A DNA stretch of 64,000 nt from Bacteriovoracaceae bacterium (GCA_947446575.1 CANFHC010000004.1:1-64000), one strand, 5' to 3'. Shown: positions 34,209 to 42,163, counted from the stretch's first letter. A program made the numbers and translations. Notes: generated from the sequence alone by a model not told the origin.

Positions 34209-36080
34209 CTACTGGTTGACTAATTTCACTAAGAATTTTGTCTCTTTGCCCACTATAGAGTCAACAGAGATGGTCCCACCATGTAATTCGACGAAATATT
34301 TAACTAGATAGAGGCCCAGACCTGTACCTTTAATGGAATGATTCGCATCATTTTTTATCCGATAAAATTTCTCAAAGATATTCGAGAGTTCTTCTGGTGG
34401 AATACCTGCACCATTATCCTTAATTTCAATATACACCCACTTCTCATCATCCCAAGTTTTAACTTCAACGAGCGAGCCATCTCCAGAATATTTTATCGCG
34501 TTTTCCACGAGATTTGAGATTACCCTAGTTAGCAAAGTTACATCGATTTGGATGGGATATAGCGGAGCTAGTGCTTTTTTAACCTGGACATTTTTTTGCG
34601 AGGAACTAAAAGATAAATCTTTTATCACTGTCTCAATGACGCTGTTAACATCCTTGGAAATTTTATTCAGACCAAAATTACTGGATTCAATTTTAGTTAA
34701 ATCTAGAATACTGGAAATAAATTTATTTAACTCTTTAGTTGAATCAATAATTAATTGTGACTTTTCTCGAATCTCGGGATTAGTATTTTGATGGTAAAGA
34801 TTATCGGCCACTCCTGCAATTTTTGCGACAGGAGTCTTTAGATCATGACTCATTAGCGATAAGAAGTTTTGTTTTAACTTCTCTACTTTTTTGAGTATTT
34901 TAGCTTCTTCTTGAATTGCAAAACGTCGTTGGTATTCACCAATGGCCCTGAACGGAATCCAAATATAATAAACAACGAAAACGGTAACGACTAAATGTGC
35001 GGTATAAAGCCAAAATCCCATTAAAACAAAAAGCAAATACGAAAATACAAGAATAGAAATTAACATTAAGATAGTGATTATTAATCCATCTTTTGGCTTA
35101 AGCCTGGAAATAAGAATAGAGAGAATTATTCCTAAAACAAAAGCCACTACATTAGAAACCATTCTGGGAATCATTTTTATAGTTTTATTCTGGATGAAAG
35201 AATCAATTATATTAGCATGGATAATTAATTTCGGTGCTTTGTACTCTTCTTGATTAAAAGGCGAAAGGTAAAAATTATCTCTTTGTGAAATATAATTAGG
35301 ACCGATGAGAACTATTTTATCTTTAAAAATTTCTGGTGAAAAATTCCCTACAAGCACTCGGTGATAGGGAATTGTTTTATATTTGAATTCACTATATATT
35401 GGAGAACTTGCGTATCTAAACAAAACGAAATTTGCATCTGCTTCATCATTATAGTAAGCACCCAAAACATCTGGAACATTTATAGTGCTCTTCCCCATCA
35501 TCCTTCTGTATTGATTCGCTGTTGATAAATGTAACGATTCTTCACCTGAGACATTAAAAATCGCTCTTCGAACAACATCATCTTTAGCAAAAGTATTATT
35601 GTCGATATTGAGTTGTCCCAAAGAATAATTAAATTCTCGCAAACCTTCGGGGGGTAGTATTTCTCCAATCGTTTCGTCGAGCTCTGTAGCAAAATTAATT
35701 TTTCCACCAGTTGAATCAAACTGCTTTAAACTTTTTTTAAAATCGTTAAAATAAGGCAAGTCATCACTTGATACTTCTGGCATGCGAGAAAAATAATTTA
35801 TTATTTTAGGTTGTGCCTTAAGTAGTTTTTGCAGAAAACGAGAGTGTGTCGCATAGGTATATGGATAAGTGTCACCTAAGTAGTCATCGCTTTCTTCATC
35901 CATAGTCACAATAACAATTTCACGACTTGGCTTAATGCCAAAATCCATACGTATTTTTAAATCATAAAAAATACTTTCTAAAGAAGCTAAAGGGTATTGA
36001 AAAAGGATTGTGACAAAAATCAGCGTAAAAAAAAGCGGATAATAGTCAGATAAATCTATTTTTAATTTTTTTATCTTCAT
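34209..36080 (-). CDS. CHASE2-domain sensor histidine kinase
   Basis: The 623-residue kinase starts with one transmembrane helix (about residues 15-32) and an extracytoplasmic CHASE2 domain with the typical LKIRMDFGIKPSREIVIVTM and KDKIVLIGPNY blocks. About three helices follow (roughly residues 300-375). The kinase core has the H box SHDLKTPVAKI with His412, then N (ISNLVENAIKYS), G1 (DNGAGIPPEEL), F (IFEKFYRI) and G2 (GTGLGLYL) boxes, so all catalytic motifs are intact. The signal is unknown; CHASE2 kinases are usually thought to sense periplasmic conditions. It overlaps the upstream M48-like gene by four bases and precedes the response-regulator gene by 52. Confidence 0.94.
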   Translation of the reverse strand: MKIKKLKIDLSDYYPLFFTLIFVTILFQYPLASLESIFYDLKIRMDFGIKPSREIVIVTMDEESDDYLGDTYPYTYATHSRFLQKLLKAQPKIINYFSRMPEVSSDDLPYFNDFKKSLKQFDSTGGKINFATELDETIGEILPPEGLREFNYSLGQLNIDNNTFAKDDVVRRAIFNVSGEESLHLSTANQYRRMMGKSTINVPDVLGAYYNDEADANFVLFRYASSPIYSEFKYKTIPYHRVLVGNFSPEIFKDKIVLIGPNYISQRDNFYLSPFNQEEYKAPKLIIHANIIDSFIQNKTIKMIPRMVSNVVAFVLGIILSILISRLKPKDGLIITILMLISILVFSYLLFVLMGFWLYTAHLVVTVFVVYYIWIPFRAIGEYQRRFAIQEEAKILKKVEKLKQNFLSLMSHDLKTPVAKIAGVADNLYHQNTNPEIREKSQLIIDSTKELNKFISSILDLTKIESSNFGLNKISKDVNSVIETVIKDLSFSSSQKNVQVKKALAPLYPIQIDVTLLTRVISNLVENAIKYSGDGSLVEVKTWDDEKWVYIEIKDNGAGIPPEELSNIFEKFYRIKNDANHSIKGTGLGLYLVKYFVELHGGTISVDSIVGKETKFLVKLVNQ

Positions 36081-36865
36081 TTCAGTGCTTGGACTCTTGC
36101 TTCTAAACTTACGTAGTCAATCAAGAGATCACTGAGCACATCGTCTGTTTGATTTTTAACATGATTAAGTTCATTTATAAGCAACCCTCCTACGCTGTTT
36201 TCACAACAGGCAGGTAAATGATTTACTTTAAAAAGAGCAGATATATAGTCTTTTCTTAAACCTTCCAGTTTTCCAACTTGTTGATCAAAACGAAAAACAC
36301 TTTCTTCTATTTCATATAATCTGGCCTTTAAGCAATAGGCTGGATAAAGAAAAATATTCAATACTCGTTCAATGTTTTTGTTCTCAAACATTTCCCTAAT
36401 GGCATATACAGGAGAATAAAGGATAAAAAAGATTAAACTCGCCATCGTGCGGTGTTTAGATTCAGTTGATTTAAATTTCAACAAAGAAGCATAAATCAGA
36501 CTGTTGAGCTCATTTCTTGTGAATGTTTTATAAATATTTTTACCAATTACTAGAGCTGGTTTTCCAAAATAAGAATTTGTGTAATAAAGATTGTTCACAA
36601 ATACATTTGACCAATAAACCTTCACTTCAGGAATTTCAAAATGACAGCTAAAATTTTTCACCTGATTAATAAGTATCTCATCATCAGTTACATAACGAGC
36701 CTTAGCAAAAATCAAGATTAGTTTTTCTCCCCATATAGCAAGAAAAATAAAAATGATCGTCGCCACAAGCAAGCCAACTAAAACGCCCCTGTGCAGATCA
36801 AACAATAGCCCTACAAAACCAAAGGTTAAAAAGTATATAAAAAATAATAAAAGCAAATATCTCAA
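36077..36865 (-). CDS. Membrane protein resembling a degenerate M48 (HtpX-like) peptidase
   Basis: The 262-residue protein has two N-terminal membrane helices and then a region that aligns by eye with HtpX: IPEVKVYWSNVFVNNLYY, ALVIGKNIYKTFTRNEL, then a helix where HExxH should be. That position reads ASLLK (126-130), so zinc ligands and the catalytic Glu are all missing. A later hydrophobic stretch (LIFFILYSPVYAI) matches the HtpX layout. If the relationship holds, this is a pseudo-protease that might bind rather than cut membrane proteins. The gene overlaps the CHASE2 kinase start by four bases, so it could be an accessory sensor. Alternatively it is simply an unknown membrane protein. Confidence 0.5.
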   Translation of the reverse strand: MRYLLLLFFIYFLTFGFVGLLFDLHRGVLVGLLVATIIFIFLAIWGEKLILIFAKARYVTDDEILINQVKNFSCHFEIPEVKVYWSNVFVNNLYYTNSYFGKPALVIGKNIYKTFTRNELNSLIYASLLKFKSTESKHRTMASLIFFILYSPVYAIREMFENKNIERVLNIFLYPAYCLKARLYEIEESVFRFDQQVGKLEGLRKDYISALFKVNHLPACCENSVGGLLINELNHVKNQTDDVLSDLLIDYVSLEARVQALK

Positions 36866-36977
36866 ACGATAAATAAAATCTCTCCATGAAGTGACTTGAG
36901 AGTGTCATTATTACACTAGTCTTCTTAAATTATAGACAATAATCCGGACGAGAGCTATAAGGCATAGAGTGCTTTTT

Positions 36978-37102
36978 ACAGATCGAGGGGAAAACAAGGC
37001 CCGCCACAACCCAATGGAATCATTGGACTTTTCACGGCGCGGCTCTCATGTTTCGGGGATCTGTGATATCAATGAGTTGTTTTTATCATTCACGGGGGAT
37101 CT
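36978..37102 (+). ncRNA. Structured leader RNA upstream of the endonuclease IV-like gene
   Basis: Three nested stems can be drawn. P1 pairs ACAGATC (36978-36984) with GATCTGT (37058-37064). P2 pairs GGCCCGCC (36998-37005) with GGCGCGGCT (37036-37044), leaving one bulged C. P3 pairs CCAATG (37011-37016) with CATTGG (37021-37026). The area is visibly G/C-richer than its surroundings. GGGGATCT near P1 recurs as GGGGGATCT at the Shine-Dalgarno site (37094-37102), so the P1 5' strand could pair with either copy. That gives a switch-like choice between an exposed and a blocked ribosome site. I match it to no riboswitch class that I know. It may also be an independent small RNA. Confidence 0.5.
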
Positions 37103-37106
37103 CTAT

Positions 37107-37943
37107 ATGAAATTTGAACGTCTATTGTTTGGAACTGCTGGTGTACCTAACTCCACTCCAAAGAAAAATAATCCTATCGAAGGTGTTAAGCAAGTGCACG
37201 CACTTGGTTTAGATTGTATGCAACTTGAATTCGCTCATGGCGTACGTATGAAAGAAGAAGTTTCTTCAGGCCTACGAAAAGTTTCTTATGAACTTGGAGT
37301 TCCTTTAACTTCTCACGGTCCTTACTACATCAACTTGAATGCTCGAGAACAAGATAAAATTGATTCATCTGTTGAGCGCATTATTCAAACTGCAAAAATT
37401 TCTGATCTATGCGGCGCTGAATCGATGACTTTTCACGCAGCTTTCTATATGAAAGATTCTCCTTATGATGTTTTTGATCTTGTTCAAAAATCTCTTAACG
37501 TGATTGAAGAAAGACTTAATCGTCTTGATATTCAAATCGAACTTCGCCCTGAACTTACTGGGAAGACTTCTCAATTCGGTTCATTAGAAGAACTCATTGA
37601 TTTAACAAAATCTGTTTCATCATGTTCACCTTGCATGGACTTCTCACATTTATTCGCTCGCACAAATGAATACAATACATACGAAGAATTCTGTACTGTT
37701 CTTGGAAAACTAAAAGAAGAGTTAGATCCAAACGCTCTTCAAAACATGCACATTCATATTTCTGGAATCAGCTCAAACTCTAAAGGAGATTTAAAACATC
37801 TTAACCTTGAAGACTCTGATTTTAATTGGCGTGAACTTCTTCGTGCATTAAAAACTTTCGATTGCCGCGGTTACGTAATCTGTAACAGCCCAAATCTTGA
37901 AAAAGATGCAAAAATGATGAAGGATTTTTACGCTACTCTGTAA
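37107..37943 (+). CDS. Endonuclease IV-like (Nfo family) TIM-barrel protein
   Basis: Endonuclease IV cleaves DNA at abasic sites in base-excision repair using three zinc ions. The 278-residue protein keeps most metal ligands at nearly the E. coli positions: His70 (SHGPYYINLN), His110 (FHAAF), Glu145 (IELRPEL), Asp178 and His181 (CMDFSHLFAR), and His in MHIHISG. The last ligand, normally Glu in a LET or CESP context, is Asn260 (VICNSP). Activity may therefore be altered, or it may belong to a sister clade. The ATG at 37107 with GGGGGA upstream is used; an apparent extension to 36969 would translate the structured leader and has no ribosome site. Confidence 0.75.
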   Translation: MKFERLLFGTAGVPNSTPKKNNPIEGVKQVHALGLDCMQLEFAHGVRMKEEVSSGLRKVSYELGVPLTSHGPYYINLNAREQDKIDSSVERIIQTAKISDLCGAESMTFHAAFYMKDSPYDVFDLVQKSLNVIEERLNRLDIQIELRPELTGKTSQFGSLEELIDLTKSVSSCSPCMDFSHLFARTNEYNTYEEFCTVLGKLKEELDPNALQNMHIHISGISSNSKGDLKHLNLEDSDFNWRELLRALKTFDCRGYVICNSPNLEKDAKMMKDFYATL

Positions 37944-37982
37944 TATTTGATTTATTTGCGGCTTAAAGAAATGAGAATTTTT

Positions 37983-38483
37983 TTAGGCCGCTGCTTTTTC
38001 CGCAACTTCTTCGCCTTTCTTCTCAAAATAATTTCTCATCCACTTTACGTGATCACTCGAGCTTTCTTCAGGAAGAAAAACTAATTGCACTTCTTGGTTT
38101 TCTTTTACTAAGACAATGTTCTGAAAACTGCCACACAATTCTGAAAAAATATCTAATAAAAAATCTTCATCTAGTGTCTGATCAACATAGATTAAATCAG
38201 TAGTTTTTATGTTTTTAAAAACTGACCAGTTCGAAGGAAAATCCAAAACAGATTGTTTGAATGATAATCGATAACATTTTGAATCTGATTGAAATGAAAC
38301 CAGTTGATGAGATAAGTGGTGTTGATCGAGGTAATCAGCGATTGAAAGAAAATCAACTTCGTTCAGTCTTTTTTCGAAATACTTGCGTAAATCAACAAAA
38401 CTGTTCGGCTGATCTTTTTCTTCAGTCTCTGCACAGGTTTCTTCAATTAATTTAGAGATTAATGTGTCTTCATTGTTACTCAT
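37983..38483 (-). CDS. Hypothetical protein
   Basis: This soluble, acidic protein of 166 residues (from the ATG at 38483; a TTG at 38501 would add six) has no signal peptide. An N-terminal helical acidic region is followed by an apparent alpha/beta part around VDFLSIADYLDQHHLSHQLV and DLIYVDQTLDEDFLLDIF. I recognise no family. It is transcribed toward the endonuclease IV-like gene and follows a membrane protein gene by 37 bases. Neither start has a clear Shine-Dalgarno sequence. Confidence 0.55.
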   Translation of the reverse strand: MSNNEDTLISKLIEETCAETEEKDQPNSFVDLRKYFEKRLNEVDFLSIADYLDQHHLSHQLVSFQSDSKCYRLSFKQSVLDFPSNWSVFKNIKTTDLIYVDQTLDEDFLLDIFSELCGSFQNIVLVKENQEVQLVFLPEESSSDHVKWMRNYFEKKGEEVAEKAAA

Positions 38484-38520
38484 GCGAGTTTTATCGGACA
38501 AAGAAACAATATGTTGAATT

Positions 38521-39237
38521 TTAGCCTACGATTCCTCTTTCTAGGCAAACTTTGTACAATTCTGACCAAGATACTCGGGCATCTGGAAAACGATCAAAAA
38601 CAAGGCCAATACCGCGGTCATATGAAGAGACTAAGCGGGCCTCATGTTTGAAATGGACGCCTTCATAGTATGAATCGAGAAAGTATTTTTTTGCTGGGTT
38701 AATTTCCAGTGTATTTTCTTTGGGAAGTAATAAAAAACAGCTTTCTTCATCTATGTTCGTAACGTGAACAGCTACAGAATTATCTTCATTTTGATTAGTG
38801 CTGATTAGGGCCGTCAGCTTAAATCTGGTCTCTTTTTCTAGGTCATGGCTAGAAAATTTTGGATTAAAAGAAGCCAATTCGACTTCTAACTCCCAACTTA
38901 CGAAAAAATAAAATGCGAATACCAAGTAGATAAAATTTAAAACCAAAGTTAACTTATTAAAACTATCCGAAAGAAGAATAAAACTTTTCCCGACAATTAT
39001 AATCAGACATACTAAAAGTGCAATTTGCGAATATTTTTTTAACTTAACAACCATAAACCCTGTAATTAATGACAAGGCAAATATTAGGTAATGATCCATG
39101 AAAAAAGCACGGAGATTTAGAAGTGAAAAAAGTGAATTACCATGGGAAAGCGAAGCTATTGCCTGTAAATAAACTAATGAAAGAACCAAAAAAACAATTA
39201 GGTTTCTGTGTCCATAATTTCGTTTGAGGATTTTCAT
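38521..39237 (-). CDS. Membrane protein with a possible PilZ-like C-terminal domain
   Basis: The 238-residue protein has about four N-terminal transmembrane helices (residues 12-125), then a soluble beta-rich domain of about 105 residues. The pattern KETRFKLTALISTN, a mid strand around HVTNIDEESCFLLL and the closing RGIGLVFDRF recall PilZ domains, which bind cyclic di-GMP. The RxxxR and DxSxxG signature residues are not clearly present, so ligand binding is doubtful. It is divergent from a small ferredoxin gene, separated by 44 bases. Confidence 0.55.
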   Translation of the reverse strand: MKILKRNYGHRNLIVFLVLSLVYLQAIASLSHGNSLFSLLNLRAFFMDHYLIFALSLITGFMVVKLKKYSQIALLVCLIIIVGKSFILLSDSFNKLTLVLNFIYLVFAFYFFVSWELEVELASFNPKFSSHDLEKETRFKLTALISTNQNEDNSVAVHVTNIDEESCFLLLPKENTLEINPAKKYFLDSYYEGVHFKHEARLVSSYDRGIGLVFDRFPDARVSWSELYKVCLERGIVG

Positions 39238-39281
39238 GCCTATATACTCAAGATGCCCAAAGCTTTGTTACTATAGAGTGA

Positions 39282-39485
39282 ATGATACCATATTTAGAAA
39301 TAAACACACTTTGTATTTCTTGCGATAATTGCAAATTAATTTGTCCAGAAAATGCTGTTTTAAAAAATGGTGTTCACTACGTGATTGAGACTTGGTCCTG
39401 TACGCTGTGTGAAGCATGCATCGAAGTATGTCCTGTCGATTGCATAAAGCTTATCAGCGAAGAAACGAGAAAAAAAATATTCTAA
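39282..39485 (+). CDS. Small ferredoxin with two [4Fe-4S] sites
   Basis: The 67-residue protein carries two cluster motifs, CISCDNCKLICP and CTLCEACIEVCP, and nothing else of note. It is a minimal bacterial 2x[4Fe-4S] ferredoxin and the second ferredoxin in this window. Its 3' end overlaps the convergent murU-like gene by four bases. The partner enzyme is not apparent. Confidence 0.9.
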   Translation: MIPYLEINTLCISCDNCKLICPENAVLKNGVHYVIETWSCTLCEACIEVCPVDCIKLISEETRKKIF

Positions 39486-40348
39486 ATTTTTTGAATGAGT
39501 CCCTTCGCTTGAATGGTATTTGGCAAAAATCGTCCCCGGCATTCTAAATCTATTGCTGATTTTTCTTTGTCGATGAAAAGACTATCTTTACCTTTAAAAG
39601 CTGAATGCTTTTCTAAAAAATGTCCCATTAGATTTTTTCTTCCCACTGATTCATTTAATTGAAATATGTTTTGAGCATAATTCTCTGCCGTACCAAAATC
39701 CCAATATTCGAAATTTTCTGGAACTACAAAATCTACTTTTTCTGTCTGATAATCTGCAACTGTTTCAAAAAACCGTGAAATTCCTTTCACTGGTTTTAAA
39801 CCGTTTAAGTTCAACAACCCAAGGCCAGAATAAGTAATATAATCATGATCTTTTTCGCTGTTTTTTTTGATTTCTACGAGTTGATCATTTTTTAAAATTG
39901 TCTGATTGTAGCTAGCATCCTTATCTACTTTTATTCCAAACAAAACGGCGCGGCAGTTATTAATTTTGTTCAATGCTTGATTCCAGTAATTTTTATTGAA
40001 AAATAAAAACTGGTCTCCATTTACTAACAAAAGATTTCCTTGGTAATTCACTTCGCCTCTAGAGGCTAAGTTGTGAATTGCTCCACCAGAATCTAATAAT
40101 GGATCTTCATATAAAAGAGTAACTCTCTCATATAGGTTTTGAGATTTTAAAAAATGAACAATTTCTTCATGGAGAAAATGAGTGTTGACGTAAATTTTTT
40201 TAACCCCTAAGTCCTCACAATGGCGTATTTGAAGTTCAAGTAGAGTTTTAAAATATACTGGCCAAAGAACTTTTGGGATAAATTTACCAATTTCTCCCAT
40301 TCGAGTGCCAAGGCCTGCGCTTAAAATAAGTGCATTATCAATTTGCAT
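39482..40348 (-). CDS. murU: MurNAc-1-phosphate uridylyltransferase MurU-like
   Basis: The product is a sugar-1-phosphate nucleotidyltransferase. The 288 residues begin with the nucleotide-binding loop ALILSAGLGTRMGEIGKFIP and PKVLWPV, and contain LLLVNGDQFLF, with a Rossmann-type layout typical of MurU, RmlA and GalU. The start is the ATG at 40348, 11 bases inside the upstream kinase gene; the longer frame would read back into that kinase. The kinase matches AmgK, so MurU (UDP-MurNAc from MurNAc-1-phosphate) is the best reading. Alone, it could be another nucleotidyltransferase. The C-terminal 50 residues are less typical. Confidence 0.75.
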   Translation of the reverse strand: MQIDNALILSAGLGTRMGEIGKFIPKVLWPVYFKTLLELQIRHCEDLGVKKIYVNTHFLHEEIVHFLKSQNLYERVTLLYEDPLLDSGGAIHNLASRGEVNYQGNLLLVNGDQFLFFNKNYWNQALNKINNCRAVLFGIKVDKDASYNQTILKNDQLVEIKKNSEKDHDYITYSGLGLLNLNGLKPVKGISRFFETVADYQTEKVDFVVPENFEYWDFGTAENYAQNIFQLNESVGRKNLMGHFLEKHSAFKGKDSLFIDKEKSAIDLECRGRFLPNTIQAKGLIQKI

Positions 40349-41372
40349 AATACAAACTCGAAAGTATTTTCCGCTCTTTTGCAAAATCGTCATGGACAAG
40401 CATGATAGAGCGGACTTTTTCAAAGGCAAATCCAATATATTTAACGTATCTTAAATCTTTTCGATCCGCATAGATGTAAGCAAAACTTCCTATTGCCTTA
40501 AAGACTCTTTGAATCGTCATCATGTCATAGATATATTTAAATTGTTCATAGTTTTTAGATGGATCAAATTTTTGAAAATACTCTTTATAATAATAATTCA
40601 TTAGTTTTTCTTTATTTTCTGCCTCAATTTGGTAATAACAATCTTCTAACAACGAAACCAAATCGTATAATGGGGTTCCCATTCTTGCGTCTTGAAAATC
40701 AATGACAATTTGCTCGCCATCTTTAATCATTAAATTTCTTGAATGATAATCTCTATGTACTAAAACTCTTGGCTCACCAGAGAGTTGGTAGCACATATCG
40801 TAAAGTCTTTTATAAAGTGCTTCAACTCCAGAAGTTGTCACATCTAGCCCTAAAAACATTTTTAAGAAGTATTTTTTAGTAAATTCCATCTCCGCAAAAA
40901 GTTTTTCTGTATCGAAGGCTAAAGCAGTGAAGGTTTCATTTTTATATTTTTTAACATCAACATTGTGGATTGTGGCCATGAGATCGATTGCTTTTTTGTA
41001 AAACTGGAATTCATCTTCTGTGGTATTGATTAAAGAAATCTCTTTTAAAAAAGTAACATCTCCCAAGTCTTCTTCTAGTAAATATCCTGTCCCCAAATCT
41101 TTATCTAATATAAGAGGCACACGTACTTTTTCACCATGAAGTACTCTTTGAAGTTTAACAAAAGTAGGTTCATCTGCGGGATCAATCGTTGGGTTATCCA
41201 AACATGCGACATAGGAAGTTGTTGATGTATAGATTCGATAATATTTTCTAGTAGACGCATCTCCAGTCAATTTTTCGATATTTTCTATTACGTCGTCATC
41301 GAGCAAGTTTTTACTAATTGTTTTTTTAAATAATTCTTCTACTAAAATTCTTTCTGATTGTTCTGGTTTCAT
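40338..41372 (-). CDS. amgK: AmgK-like anomeric sugar kinase
   Basis: AmgK phosphorylates MurNAc or GlcNAc at C1, bypassing de novo UDP-MurNAc synthesis during cell-wall recycling. The 344-residue protein has the aminoglycoside-phosphotransferase fold: LTGDASTRKYYRI at 36-48, catalytic HRDYHSRNLM (Asp208) and DFQDA (225-229), followed by GTPLYDLVSLLEDCYY. The GDAS(x)R(x)Y start and the HRDYHSRNLM / DFQDAR pair match AmgK better than generic choline kinases. It overlaps the nucleotidyltransferase gene by 11 bases and the M48-like lipoprotein gene by four, so the three are translated together. Confidence 0.8.
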   Translation of the reverse strand: MKPEQSERILVEELFKKTISKNLLDDDVIENIEKLTGDASTRKYYRIYTSTTSYVACLDNPTIDPADEPTFVKLQRVLHGEKVRVPLILDKDLGTGYLLEEDLGDVTFLKEISLINTTEDEFQFYKKAIDLMATIHNVDVKKYKNETFTALAFDTEKLFAEMEFTKKYFLKMFLGLDVTTSGVEALYKRLYDMCYQLSGEPRVLVHRDYHSRNLMIKDGEQIVIDFQDARMGTPLYDLVSLLEDCYYQIEAENKEKLMNYYYKEYFQKFDPSKNYEQFKYIYDMMTIQRVFKAIGSFAYIYADRKDLRYVKYIGFAFEKVRSIMLVHDDFAKERKILSSLYYAN

Positions 41373-42136
41373 TTGTTGCTCGCGACATTGTTTAATAATT
41401 TATAAAATGGTTTAGATGAGTTTGATTCATTAATTCTTTTTTCAACGCTTGTGACACCTTGTTTCGCCATAAAGTTTTTAAAGAGGTGTTCTTCTTTTGA
41501 AATTCCAATTGCATCACCCAAATACAGAGAAAAATCTAGCGTATTTCTATTTTGTACTTGTATCCAGTTTAGATAGGCTGAAGCATCAAACCCGGATCTT
41601 TTTAGAATGAAATAAGTCCATTCGTTGATTTGATTTTTAGTTTCGGGTCTGAGTTTGGTTATTTGAATCATTTTTTCAGTGCTATTAAACCCTATTGGCA
41701 CCATAATTCTTTTTTCATAAATATTTCGATTACTTTTTAAAATCTCTGCTGCTAAGGCTGCGACAAACAGTTCTTCACTTTTTAAATATCGCTCCATAAT
41801 ACCACTCGACAGAAAAAATTGAGAGTGTGGCAGTGAAAATAAAAATGGTGTTTTATTTTTGATGATATGGAATTCCGGTTTTATCTCGTGAGAAAGTAGT
41901 ATTTCATTATTTGAGGTTATTCTTTCATAAACTTGCTCTAAAAAATGTACCGATTCTGGTTTTAATTTTATTTCTTTAATATCCTCGCTCTTTAAATAAA
42001 CAAGGCCTGAGGCTGCAAGGTGGTCAATATAGTCACGATCAGTAGGCTCACTCAACTTAGAATAATCTTTAAAACTTTTAGAATTAAAGCTGCATCCAAA
42101 GATCAGAATTGTGGCGAATATAATTAGTTTTTTCAT
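41369..42136 (-). CDS. Lipoprotein with an M48 peptidase-like domain lacking the zinc motif
   Basis: The 255-residue lipoprotein (IFATILIFGC, Cys15) has the arrangement of BepA/Oma1-type M48 peptidases: residues 87-120 run FHIIKNKTPFLFSLPHSQFF then LSSGIMERYLKSEEL, followed by the helix ALAAEILKSN. The HExxH of active enzymes is AEILK here (130-134), keeping the Glu but losing both zinc His. It is therefore probably inactive. The ATG sits directly after the U-run of an intrinsic terminator, with no Shine-Dalgarno sequence. Overlap with the amgK-like gene suggests a role connected with the wall or outer membrane. Confidence 0.65.
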   Translation of the reverse strand: MKKLIIFATILIFGCSFNSKSFKDYSKLSEPTDRDYIDHLAASGLVYLKSEDIKEIKLKPESVHFLEQVYERITSNNEILLSHEIKPEFHIIKNKTPFLFSLPHSQFFLSSGIMERYLKSEELFVAALAAEILKSNRNIYEKRIMVPIGFNSTEKMIQITKLRPETKNQINEWTYFILKRSGFDASAYLNWIQVQNRNTLDFSLYLGDAIGISKEEHLFKNFMAKQGVTSVEKRINESNSSKPFYKLLNNVASNK

Positions 42137-42163
42137 AAAAAAAAGCCCTTGTACTTCAAGGGC
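42137..42163 (-). terminator. Terminator hairpin whose U-run abuts the next start codon
   Basis: On the minus strand GCCCTTG and CAAGGGC form a seven-pair stem with a five-base loop, followed by eight U. The U-run ends at the ATG of the M48-like lipoprotein gene. It ends LysM-gene transcripts and may attenuate the downstream operon. Confidence 0.85.

Noticed and set aside
36978-37064. Leader as a known riboswitch (fluoride, cobalamin, ZTP, SAM, guanidine) or 6S RNA
   Set aside because: Core conserved sequences of these classes were not found on reading, and the length does not fit 6S RNA. A covariance-model search was not possible.
36969-37106. N-terminal extension of the endonuclease IV-like protein
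   Set aside because: It would translate the stem-forming leader, has no Shine-Dalgarno sequence, and adds residues unlike the family.
37958-37991. GCGGC/GCCGC terminator after the endonuclease IV-like gene
   Set aside because: The loop is about 24 bases and the following T-run is short and interrupted, so a terminator cannot be supported.
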